DNA from: Scatomonas sp963930955
GTDB taxonomy: Bacteria; Bacillota; Clostridia; Lachnospirales; Lachnospiraceae
DNA: 64,000 nt
Assembly: GCA_963930955.1 (NCBI GenBank)
Contig: OZ006967.1
Span: forward strand, 186,001-250,000
Direction: 5' to 3'
Each line of letters opens with the position of its first letter. The stretch's first letter is position 1. Positions 7,666 through 15,561 of the stretch are shown here, piece after piece. The translations under genes and the position numbers were made by a program. Under the pieces are notes generated by a model, which did no database searches, was not told the DNA's origin, and saw nothing but the letters and a program-made list of their open reading frames with translations.

Positions 7666-9498
7666 CTACCAGCTTTTCTCGATGGTCAGCAGGTTCTGGG
7701 AATTTTTATACTCATAACTCAGGGCATCCATGGTCTTTTTCACCATATAGATCCCCAGCCCTCCAAAGTCTCTCTCCTCTGCGGACAGGGAAATGTCCGG
7801 GTCCGGAGTCTTCGTGGGATCATAAGGAGTTCCGTCATCCGCGAACCGGAGGGTAATGCGGCTGTCCTCCATGACGCACTCTACCTGGATCCGGGTGGCC
7901 TGGCTGTAGCGGACGATGTTGGAAAAAATCTCATCAATGGCGATATTAATCTGGGAGATCACCTTAAAAGGCGCTCCCTTCTCTGTCAGCTGTTCTTCCG
8001 CCAGGGCCGTTACCGGTTCCAGATTCTTCAGATCCGGCTCCAGCTCCAGCCTCTTGACCGCATGCTTCACCCGTTTCATTTCAAAGGAAAGCATGGTAAT
8101 ATCGTCAAACTGGGGCGCATTTCCCACAAAGCCGTCAATATCCGCCTTTACCAGGGTCAGGGTTTCCTCCGGCGAACATCCGGAGGCCCGGTTCAGAGCC
8201 CGGAGCATCCGGTCCGTTCCGTACAGCACCCGGGCGGAATTGGTGGCCTCGGTAACTCCATCCGTGTAAACAAAAAGCTTGTCCCCCGGCTCCAGGGTCA
8301 GCTCGTACTCCCGGTACCTGGCGTTCTCCATACCTGCCAGCACAAAGCCGTGCTTATCATGAAACAGGTGGTATTCCCCGTTTCCATGGCGGATCACCGG
8401 ATACTCGTGGCCGGCGTTGGCACAGACCATTTTGCCGGTGGAAAGCTGGATCTTTCCCAGCCATACCGTTACAAACATTTCCGCGTCATTGTTTTCACAA
8501 AGCTGATTGTTGACCTTTTCCAGGATCTCCTTGGGAGAGTCGCCGCTCTGGGCGCAGTTTTTCAGCAGGGTCTTGGCAATGACCATAAACAGAGCCGCCG
8601 GCACCCCCTTGTCTGATACATCCGCAATGACCATGACCAGGTGGTCGTCGTCCAGCAGAAAGAAATCGTAAAAATCTCCTCCCACCTCTTTGGCCGGGGT
8701 CATGGTGGCGTAAATGTCAAACTCATCGTGTTCCGGGAATGCAGGGAAAATGCAGGGAAGCATATTTCTCTGAATATTGCTGGCCACGCTTAATTCCGCC
8801 TCGTTTTTCATAGCCTTGGCGCTCCAGAACACGGAAGAAAAAATCTGCACGTATTCCAGCACAAAGATCACACACACCGTAATATACAGCGGAAAGAAAT
8901 AGGGATTCCCCGGCATGATCCCCGTATTGTTGGAGATCAGGTTCAGCACATAAAAGCCCACCATGGAAACCAGGGGGGCGGCAATGTAGGAATTCATCCG
9001 CCCCTGCTGGGCCTCGATCACATTCTGGACCTGTCTGCGCAGCAGCATATAATATATGAAGAAAAAAATGGTGTACACCGCCAGTTTAATTCCAATAAAC
9101 AGCAGCACATTGGGCACCGTATAGGGAGTAGTCTCGATAAAGCCCAGAGCCTTTCCCAGGAACGTATCGGTCGTACCGCAGAACATAAAGGTAACTACAT
9201 TGGCGATCAGAGAGGCCATCACCGAGGTAAACAGCTTGGCGCTGCGGCTTTCTGTGTAGATCACTTCCGCAGCCACGCAGACCAGGGCGGAAACTCCCAG
9301 GATCCCTACAAAATCGTTGTACAGATCCAGGGAATAGCTTAAAAGGGAAAGCATGTAGCCCCCCAGACCGAAAGCTCCCCAGATCAGTCCGGTAAGCTTT
9401 TTATTAAATCTGGGCTTCAGAGTGCAGTGCACGATGACAGCGGCAAAGACCGAGGCCAGGAACACTGCTGTATTCCAGAGGATCACTACAGGATTCAT
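7666..9498 (-). CDS. Membrane SpoIIE/RsbU-type PP2C phosphatase with C-terminal RsbW-like ATPase domain
   Basis: A 610-residue signalling protein. Residues 1 to about 225 hold six or so membrane helices. Residues about 245-470 are a SpoIIE-type PP2C phosphatase with metal-binding acidic motifs KEVGGDFYDFF, VIADVSDKGVPAALFM, YTDGVTEA and QFDDITML. Residues about 490-610 are a GHKL ATPase of the RsbW type with N-box IDEIFSNIVRYS and G-box FGGLGIYMVKK. Phosphatase and anti-sigma-type kinase in one chain is notable, since both act on STAS proteins such as the one encoded two genes upstream. It follows the NRPS by 14 bases and is the last gene of that operon. Confidence 0.9.
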   Translation of the reverse strand: MNPVVILWNTAVFLASVFAAVIVHCTLKPRFNKKLTGLIWGAFGLGGYMLSLLSYSLDLYNDFVGILGVSALVCVAAEVIYTESRSAKLFTSVMASLIANVVTFMFCGTTDTFLGKALGFIETTPYTVPNVLLFIGIKLAVYTIFFFIYYMLLRRQVQNVIEAQQGRMNSYIAAPLVSMVGFYVLNLISNNTGIMPGNPYFFPLYITVCVIFVLEYVQIFSSVFWSAKAMKNEAELSVASNIQRNMLPCIFPAFPEHDEFDIYATMTPAKEVGGDFYDFFLLDDDHLVMVIADVSDKGVPAALFMVIAKTLLKNCAQSGDSPKEILEKVNNQLCENNDAEMFVTVWLGKIQLSTGKMVCANAGHEYPVIRHGNGEYHLFHDKHGFVLAGMENARYREYELTLEPGDKLFVYTDGVTEATNSARVLYGTDRMLRALNRASGCSPEETLTLVKADIDGFVGNAPQFDDITMLSFEMKRVKHAVKRLELEPDLKNLEPVTALAEEQLTEKGAPFKVISQINIAIDEIFSNIVRYSQATRIQVECVMEDSRITLRFADDGTPYDPTKTPDPDISLSAEERDFGGLGIYMVKKTMDALSYEYKNSQNLLTIEKSW

Positions 9499-9512
9499 AC
9501 GATGGTTTCCTC

Positions 9513-12500
9513 CTACTCAAACATGAATAAATCATCCAGGGCGGCAATGTATTTTTCCAGATAGGCTTCCGTGACCGGCTGCCACTTTTCTCCCATGGCC
9601 GCCAGCACCGCCGCGGTCAGCTCTTCCGAAACCGCCGTATCCCGGTAGGCCATGTTGGGCCGTTCCAGAAGAATGCCCTCTGTCAGAGTCCGGCCCTCCC
9701 GGGTCTGGCCCAGTTCCGTCAGGCGCTCCTCAAACCGGCTGTCGCTTTCCGCCTCCACCCGGTGGCCGAACTTCTCCAGCACCTGGAAGATCTGCCGGTA
9801 GGGCACCTCCTCCGGCGGACAGACGTGATACACCGCGGTTCCGGTCTTCAGGGCGGCCAGCTTTACGATGATCCTGGCCGTCTCATCCACCGGAGAAAAG
9901 TTCACGCTGCTCCGGTACAGGGAAGCGGGCACCGCTCCGATCTTTACATAGGAGGACAGCTGCCTGGTAAAAGCATTGGTCCGGTTGTTCATCTGAAATT
10001 CCCCGTCGGAAATCCTGCCCTGCAGGTTTCCCACCCGCATGATCTTTACCGGAACCCCCCGGTCTGCGGCGGCCCGCAGGGCCTCGTACTCCGCCATATA
10101 TTTGGAGAGGATATACTGGTTGCGGATCTCCTGGCCCACATACAGATCCCGCTCTGTCAGAGTCAACGGTTCCCCTTCTCTGGGATAGATCCCCCCTACG
10201 CTGACTGTGGAAATCTGAACCAGGGCTGCCCCCTCCTTCTCACAAAAGCGGAGCAGGTTCCGCACGCCTCCGGTATTCGTCCGCTCCAGACGGTCGTCCG
10301 CGGCAAAATGCGCTACATTGGCGGCGGAATTAATCACCAGGTCGATCCGCTCCCCCAGCCCTCTGGAAAAAGCTTCTTCATCTGTAATATCTCCGTCCGC
10401 CACCAGCAGCCTTTCTCCGAAAAGACCGCTGTAATCGTCCTCGCTGTAGTAAAACAGGGTGCTCCGCAGCCGCTTTTCCGCAGACAGCCGCTGGTTGGGC
10501 CGTACCAGGCACCAGATCTTGTTCCAGCTATCCGGCGCCCCAAGAAGCTCCGTCAGAATATGAATCCCCAGAAATCCCGTAACGCCTGTCAGAAGAATAT
10601 TGCCCAGGTTTTTCCGGCTTCCGGCCCCCGGTTTATTTTCCGCCAGCAGACTTCCAATGCCCCGGTAATCCAGCTGTCCAAGGGAAGCTTCTTCCTCCTG
10701 CTGCTCCCCGGGAGCTTTCAGGTGCTGGGCCAGCAGTTCCGGGGTAGGATGCTGAAACACATCGGAAAAGTCTACGCTGACTCCCGGAATCCTCTCCTCG
10801 ATCTCACAGATCACCTCGGAAATATGGAGGCTGTCTCCTCCCAGTTCAAAGAAGGAATCCTCTGCCCCTACCGGGGAAACTTCCAGAACCTTCTCGAAAG
10901 CTTCCGCAATGGCCTCCTCCAGCCTTCCGGCGGGAGCCCTGTATTTTCTTACATATTCCACCGGCTCCTGCTCCAGAGCCCGCAGATCTGTCTTTCCGCC
11001 GGGAGTCTGGGGCATTTCCGGCAGTTCCTTCCAGATATCCGGCACCATATAGAGAGGAAGGCTCTCTTTCAGAGCGGCTTTCAGCTGCTCCGCCCTTACG
11101 GTCAGCCCCTCTCTGACCGTATAGAAGGCCGCCAGATGCTGGGAGCCTGCCAGATTCCGCACCAGTACGTGGACGGTCCCCACCGCCGGCTGCTGACTGA
11201 TACGGTTTTCAATCTCCGACAGTTCCAGCCGCAGGCCCCGGAGCTTCACCTGGCTGTCATTTCTGCCCCTGTACAGGATCCGGCCGTCTTCCGCCAGCTG
11301 GCCCAGATCTCCGGTACGGTACATCCGGTGCCCCTGCAGCAGAGTAAACTTTTCCGCCGTCTGCTCCGGCAGGCCGTGGTAGCCGATGCCCACTCCCACG
11401 CCCCGGACGCAGATCTCCCCCACTGCTCCCCAGGGAAGAAGTTCTCCCTTCTTTCCCAGGATCATCACTCCGGTATTGGCAATGGGCCGGCCAATGGTTT
11501 CGTTGTCCCCCGCTTCGGTAATGGTAGCCCCGATGGTAGTTTCCGTAGGGCCGTACCCGTTGTAGATCCGGATCCCCATCCGCTTCAGCTCGTCCACCAG
11601 GGCTCCCGGCAGAATCTCTCCCGCCGCCAGAATCGCCTGTACGCCCCGGACTGCCCGGGCAAAATTCCGATTGTGGAGATAGGCCGCCAGTCTGGAAGGG
11701 GTGCAGTGAAGCATATCCGCTCCGTGGGCAAGGATCAGCTCCGCCAGAGCCTCCGGATCCGCCATGGCACGCTCCGGGGCAAACTCTACAAAGCGTCCGT
11801 TGAACAGGGGAACAAAAATTTCAAACAGAGAAATATCAAAGCATACGGAACCGATGGCTGCGATTCCCCGGCAGTTCACGCAGATGTCCCGGTTAAAGGG
11901 ATTGTTCTCCGGTCTGGTAATATTCACAATCCCCCGGTGGGACAGCATGACCCCTTTTGGCCGGCCGGTAGTGCCGGAAGTGTAGATACAGTAGGCCAGC
12001 TGCTCCTGAGGAATGGAGAGCCGGGGATCCCGGTCATCCTCCCAGGCCAGCAGTTCTTCCGCTTCCACATACTGAAAGCGCTCCGCCCCCTCCACGTTGG
12101 CAGAGGAAATCAGACACACGGCCTGGCTGTTTTCATAAATATAATCAATGCGCTCTCTGGGATACTGGGGATCCACCGGAATAAAGGCGGCCCCCGCCTT
12201 GGAGATGCCCAGCATGACAGGAATCAGGCGGATATCCCGGTTCATCATATAGAGGATCCGCTGGCCCTGCCGGACGCCCCGGCTCAGAAGGGCGTTGGCC
12301 ACCCGGCTGGAAAGCCGGTCCAACTCCCGGTAGGTAAGGCGGTCCTCCCCGGCATAAAGAGCCGGACGATCCCCGTACTCTTCCACAGCCTTCCGGAACA
12401 GAGAGGGAATGGAAGCCTTCGGGTCCAGAGACAGTTCCTGTCCCTGCAGGCTCCTCAGGGCTTCCCCTTCCTCCCGGCCGGTCAGAGGCAGTTCCCGGAC

Positions 12501-13748
12501 CAGGGGATCTTCCCCGGTTCCCTTCTCCAGGATCGCCAGAAAGGCCTGGTGGAACCGCTCTGTCTGCACCGGGCCGTAGATCCCCTCCCGGCCGTCATAA
12601 CTGATGGTATAGGTTCCCTGCAGCCTGGTAATGTTCAAAGTCAGATGATTGTGCATGGCTCCGTCCATGCTGAGATAGATCTCATAGGGCAGGGAACTGC
12701 GGAGCTCCGGCTGATAGATGTTCAGGGTATACTCTCCCAGCGAGCTGCCGGCCAGCCCCTCTTTCTGCAGATCTCCCAGAATCCGGCTGATTCCGTACTG
12801 CCGGTGGGCGGAGGCTTTTCTCCCCTGCTCCAGGGCGGTCCGGCAGAGCTCCGAAAACCGCTCTTCTCCCTCCATGGAAACCCGCACCGGAACCACCAGG
12901 GTATAGCAGCCCACGGCCTCCCGGTCCCTGGGCCGGTCCCGGTTCAGCCGGGGCATAAGAAAGACGCCGTCCCGGCACTGCTCCGCTCCCGCCAGATAGG
13001 CGGCCAGGGCTCCGGAGAACACCGAAGCGGGAGTGATCCCCTGCCTGGCGGCAAAAGTCTCGATCTGCCTGCCCAGGCCTTCCGGCAGATGATAGGTATA
13101 ACAGGTGCGCCGGTACCCTGCGGCCTCTCCCGGCAGGATACGGCTCTCAAACCGGGCGTCCCGGAAATACTCCAGCCAGAAAGCCCGCTCCTGCTCTTCC
13201 TCTATTTCCATCTCACGGACCGGTTCTTCCAGAGGAAGATCTTTTAAGGCTTCTCCGTTTAGAACGTCCAGGATCCGCTGGGCAATCTGGCACATACTGA
13301 ACCCGTCCAGAAGTACATGGTGAAAACGGAAGGACAGCACGGTTCCTCCCTCCGCCGCCGGGATGACCCGGGCCTCGAAGAGAAGGCAGTCCGGGAACCC
13401 CCGGAAGGGCTCTCTCTCCAGACGGCGGCAGAAGGCCTCCGCCTCCTCCCGGGTGGTTTCCGGCTCTATCCTGCAGACCCCGGACTCTTTCCGGCTGCCG
13501 GGGCCGAAAAAGGCGCCTGTTCCTGAATCTCTCAGAACAAAGGCGCCGGTCTCCTGCTTCTCCAGCCGGAGCCCGAACACCCCGGTGTGTTTTACTGTCT
13601 CTTCCACTGCCCGGGCCACGTCCTCCGCCCCGCACCGGGGAAAGTACATCCGCAGGGCAATGGTATTCACCGCCTCTCCCGGAAAGGCGGTTTCATTCTG
13701 CATCATGCTTTCCCGGGAGCGGTTCAGTTCATAAATCCTGCTGCTCAT
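9513..13748 (-). CDS. Single-module NRPS (C-A-T-R) with terminal thioester reductase
   Basis: A 1411-residue peptide synthetase module. Condensation domain: HHVLLDG at 143-149, intact. Adenylation domain about 445-920: YTSGTTGRPKG (589-599), YGPTETTIG, YRTGDLG, and the A10 lysine 919. Carrier domain: FFELGGDSLHIS with the phosphopantetheine serine at 973. Reductase domain from 1050: LLTGVTGFLGIH NAD(P) site and YILSK active-site motif. Such modules release the thioester as an aldehyde or alcohol. Pocket residues read by eye against GrsA give D-I-F-H-L-A-G-I-G, which matches no code I recall. With no upstream module, the C domain probably takes an acyl or aminoacyl donor. No phosphopantetheinyl transferase lies in the window. 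Confidence 0.95.
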   Translation of the reverse strand: MSSRIYELNRSRESMMQNETAFPGEAVNTIALRMYFPRCGAEDVARAVEETVKHTGVFGLRLEKQETGAFVLRDSGTGAFFGPGSRKESGVCRIEPETTREEAEAFCRRLEREPFRGFPDCLLFEARVIPAAEGGTVLSFRFHHVLLDGFSMCQIAQRILDVLNGEALKDLPLEEPVREMEIEEEQERAFWLEYFRDARFESRILPGEAAGYRRTCYTYHLPEGLGRQIETFAARQGITPASVFSGALAAYLAGAEQCRDGVFLMPRLNRDRPRDREAVGCYTLVVPVRVSMEGEERFSELCRTALEQGRKASAHRQYGISRILGDLQKEGLAGSSLGEYTLNIYQPELRSSLPYEIYLSMDGAMHNHLTLNITRLQGTYTISYDGREGIYGPVQTERFHQAFLAILEKGTGEDPLVRELPLTGREEGEALRSLQGQELSLDPKASIPSLFRKAVEEYGDRPALYAGEDRLTYRELDRLSSRVANALLSRGVRQGQRILYMMNRDIRLIPVMLGISKAGAAFIPVDPQYPRERIDYIYENSQAVCLISSANVEGAERFQYVEAEELLAWEDDRDPRLSIPQEQLAYCIYTSGTTGRPKGVMLSHRGIVNITRPENNPFNRDICVNCRGIAAIGSVCFDISLFEIFVPLFNGRFVEFAPERAMADPEALAELILAHGADMLHCTPSRLAAYLHNRNFARAVRGVQAILAAGEILPGALVDELKRMGIRIYNGYGPTETTIGATITEAGDNETIGRPIANTGVMILGKKGELLPWGAVGEICVRGVGVGIGYHGLPEQTAEKFTLLQGHRMYRTGDLGQLAEDGRILYRGRNDSQVKLRGLRLELSEIENRISQQPAVGTVHVLVRNLAGSQHLAAFYTVREGLTVRAEQLKAALKESLPLYMVPDIWKELPEMPQTPGGKTDLRALEQEPVEYVRKYRAPAGRLEEAIAEAFEKVLEVSPVGAEDSFFELGGDSLHISEVICEIEERIPGVSVDFSDVFQHPTPELLAQHLKAPGEQQEEEASLGQLDYRGIGSLLAENKPGAGSRKNLGNILLTGVTGFLGIHILTELLGAPDSWNKIWCLVRPNQRLSAEKRLRSTLFYYSEDDYSGLFGERLLVADGDITDEEAFSRGLGERIDLVINSAANVAHFAADDRLERTNTGGVRNLLRFCEKEGAALVQISTVSVGGIYPREGEPLTLTERDLYVGQEIRNQYILSKYMAEYEALRAAADRGVPVKIMRVGNLQGRISDGEFQMNNRTNAFTRQLSSYVKIGAVPASLYRSSVNFSPVDETARIIVKLAALKTGTAVYHVCPPEEVPYRQIFQVLEKFGHRVEAESDSRFEERLTELGQTREGRTLTEGILLERPNMAYRDTAVSEELTAAVLAAMGEKWQPVTEAYLEKYIAALDDLFMFE

Positions 13749-13770
13749 TTTTTATCCTCTGCTTATGGTC

Positions 13771-14070
13771 TCACGCAATGGTCAGGATATCCACAAATCC
13801 TGTAACTTCAAAAACCTCCATCACCGTCTCGTTGACATTGCGGATGGAAAGGGTTCCTTTCTGCTTGTTCATGGCCTTCTGCGTGGAAAGCAGCACCCGC
13901 AGTCCTGCGGAAGAAATATATTCCAGCCCTCCGAAATCCAGAACCAGCTCTGTCAGACCGCTCAGGGATCTTTTCAGTTCCGCCTCCAGCTGAGGCGCGG
14001 TAGTAGTGTCCAGACGACCCTCCAGAGACAGGGTCATGGCTGTGCCGCTGGTATTTTTATGTATATTCAT
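13771..14070 (-). CDS. STAS-domain anti-sigma factor antagonist (RsbV-like)
   Basis: A 99-residue STAS protein. It contains LEGRLDTTTAPQLEAEL and the phosphorylation motif YISSAGLRVLLSTQ, where a serine of the SSAGL stretch is the usual target of an RsbW-type kinase. In partner switching, the unphosphorylated protein binds the kinase and frees the kinase's other partner. It lies 22 bases before the NRPS gene, in the same operon as a protein carrying both the matching phosphatase and kinase domains. No sigma factor gene is nearby, so the output may not be transcription. Confidence 0.93.
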   Translation of the reverse strand: MNIHKNTSGTAMTLSLEGRLDTTTAPQLEAELKRSLSGLTELVLDFGGLEYISSAGLRVLLSTQKAMNKQKGTLSIRNVNETVMEVFEVTGFVDILTIA

Positions 14071-14107
14071 GGCTGTTACCTCCTGCTTTTCATTCTACTC
14101 AAGTCTA

Positions 14108-15082
14108 TCATACCGCCGGCTGGTTTTCAAGCCAGGCTTCCGCGCGCTTCGCTACATTTTCCTGAAGATTCCGGTAAAAGAACTGGTAATCGTAAATATG
14201 GTACTCTCCCTCCTGCAGGAAGCTTAAAGCCGCAGGGTAATCCTCCGCCGACACATCCGTCACCTTCAGGGCTCCCCGCTCCTCATCAATATAGGCCCCG
14301 GTGAGCTCCGGAATTTCCTCCGTAATATTCCCCTGATAATCCGTAAAGCAGGCCCCCAGGTTCAGGGACTTGTCCGCCGGCGTGCTGTCCGTCTTCCAGT
14401 TCAGGGGATTGATGCTGTAGGACCAGGTGCCTTCCGGAATGAACAAAGAGTCCGAAATCCCCTCCGCCTCAGAACTGAAGCAGACGATGACTCCCGTGTC
14501 CGTCTCCCCGGAAGCCGGCACCAGCTGTGGATACTCTTCCACCTCTTCCGGAGTGAGACCCCAGCCGATGCAGTAGCAGGCGATCATATCCTCCAGGGCC
14601 TCCGGGTAATCTTTCATCAGCTGCAGGCACATATAGGAGCCCTGGGAAAAGCCTGCCAGCACAAAGGGATCCTCCCCCTTCTTGTGCTCCAGATAATATT
14701 CAAAAGCCGCGGCCACATCCTCATAGGCGATTTCATAGGATTCCTCCATCCGCCCTGCCTCAATGGCAGACAGAGAGCCCTGCCGGTAATAGGGGGCGTA
14801 CAGATCCAGAGTGTCCTCATAAATTCCCCGTTCCATATTCAGCGCTCCCAGAAAATTCTCCTTCTCCTCCTGGTCCTCCAGGGGCATATTGATGCTCTCC
14901 GCATCGCCTCCGTAGGTAGTGGGACCTACCAGAAACAGATCCGCCTCCTTGGAATCGTCTGTTCCGTTATAGGCCCACATGGTTTCTTCCGAATAGTCGG
15001 CCTGGCTGCTCTTGTTTCCGCAGCCCCCAAGGGCCAGACCAAAAATTAACAAAGCGGAAATCATTCCTGCTGTTTTTTTCAT
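14108..15082 (-). CDS. Lipoprotein with DUF3089-like alpha/beta hydrolase fold
   Basis: A 324-residue secreted lipoprotein. The signal peptide ends in LGGC with the lipidated cysteine at 21. The body resembles DUF3089 hydrolases: ADLFLVGPTTYGG near the start, LYAPYYRQG, and the nucleophile elbow GFSQG with Ser146, followed by CYCIGWGLTPEE. It is the first gene of the operon that continues with the STAS protein, NRPS and SpoIIE phosphatase. Being outside the membrane, it may process, release or detoxify the NRPS product; this is inferred from position only. A ribosome site GGAGG precedes the ATG. Confidence 0.85.
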   Translation of the reverse strand: MKKTAGMISALLIFGLALGGCGNKSSQADYSEETMWAYNGTDDSKEADLFLVGPTTYGGDAESINMPLEDQEEKENFLGALNMERGIYEDTLDLYAPYYRQGSLSAIEAGRMEESYEIAYEDVAAAFEYYLEHKKGEDPFVLAGFSQGSYMCLQLMKDYPEALEDMIACYCIGWGLTPEEVEEYPQLVPASGETDTGVIVCFSSEAEGISDSLFIPEGTWSYSINPLNWKTDSTPADKSLNLGACFTDYQGNITEEIPELTGAYIDEERGALKVTDVSAEDYPAALSFLQEGEYHIYDYQFFYRNLQENVAKRAEAWLENQPAV

Positions 15083-15108
15083 AATATCCTGCCTCCTTCT
15101 GCGGTTCC

Positions 15109-15138
15109 ATCATACCATCTCAAACCATGTTTTTGCAA
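15109..15138 (-). promoter_or_regulatory. Promoter of the lipoprotein-STAS-NRPS-SpoIIE operon
   Basis: Minus strand TTGCAA (15133-15138) and TATGAT (15109-15114) with an 18-base spacer, 27 bases upstream of the lipoprotein start. This looks like an ordinary sigma-A promoter rather than an alternative-sigma one. Confidence 0.6.
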
Positions 15139-15476
15139 TCCCGGATATTTTTTCAATAGAAAAGAGAGAAACCGAACGCATTTCCTGTAAAACGCCTCTG
15201 ACTCATCAGTTTCTCTCTTCGATAAAATATATTCTATTCGCATCCTGACACCTCCGCCGGGATGCGGGGCAGCCGGCCCTGAACCGGAACCGTTTTCCGA
15301 GAAGGAAAAAATATTTTCTGTTTCCCCGGTTCCGAATATGGTTACAGTATAAAAGAAATCTGTGACAGGAATTTGTCCGGACTCTGAAAACTTTCCGAAG
15401 AGATTCTAAAAATCTTCTTAAAATCCCTCTCCTATCCTTCCGGACATGTTCCCGGTTTTCTGTCAATAATTCCCTC
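15139..15476. other. Intergenic region between divergent operons; contains a long inverted repeat
   Basis: No convincing gene. AGAGAGAAAC (15163-15172) and GTTTCTCTCT (15209-15218) form a perfect 10-bp stem around a 36-base loop. A shorter GCATCC/GGATGC pair lies near 15240-15266. Either could be a transcript-end structure or a small RNA feature; nothing more can be said. Confidence 0.4.
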
Positions 15477-15505
15477 TTGCAAAATCGAACATATGTTCGT
15501 ATAAT
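15477..15505 (+). promoter_or_regulatory. LexA-controlled promoter of the Y-family polymerase operon
   Basis: TTGCAA (15477-15482) and TATAAT (15500-15505) are 17 bases apart. Between them lies the perfect Gram-positive SOS box CGAACATATGTTCG (15486-15499). LexA bound there would block polymerase directly, so the gene should be induced by DNA damage. Confidence 0.9.
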
Positions 15506-15561
15506 AGAGATACAGATCCGGCAGACCCGGATCTTCTGTTGGAAAGGAGGCTTTGCCCATT

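Noticed and set aside
9762..13247. Very long open frame antisense to the NRPS, and similar ones opposite the polymerase (15463-17076) and glgX (17977-19953)
   Set aside because: Low-complexity, Pro/Gln/His-rich translations without family motifs; typical shadows of GC-rich genes.
15163..15218. Hammerhead-ribozyme-like text (CTGATGA and GAAA inside a 10-bp closing stem, minus strand)
   Set aside because: The segment between CTGATGA and GAAA forms no stem II, and only about eight bases remain for stem III, so the fold does not work.
15206..15466. 86-codon frame in the intergenic region before the polymerase
   Set aside because: No ribosome site, unusual Arg-rich composition and overlap with hairpins.
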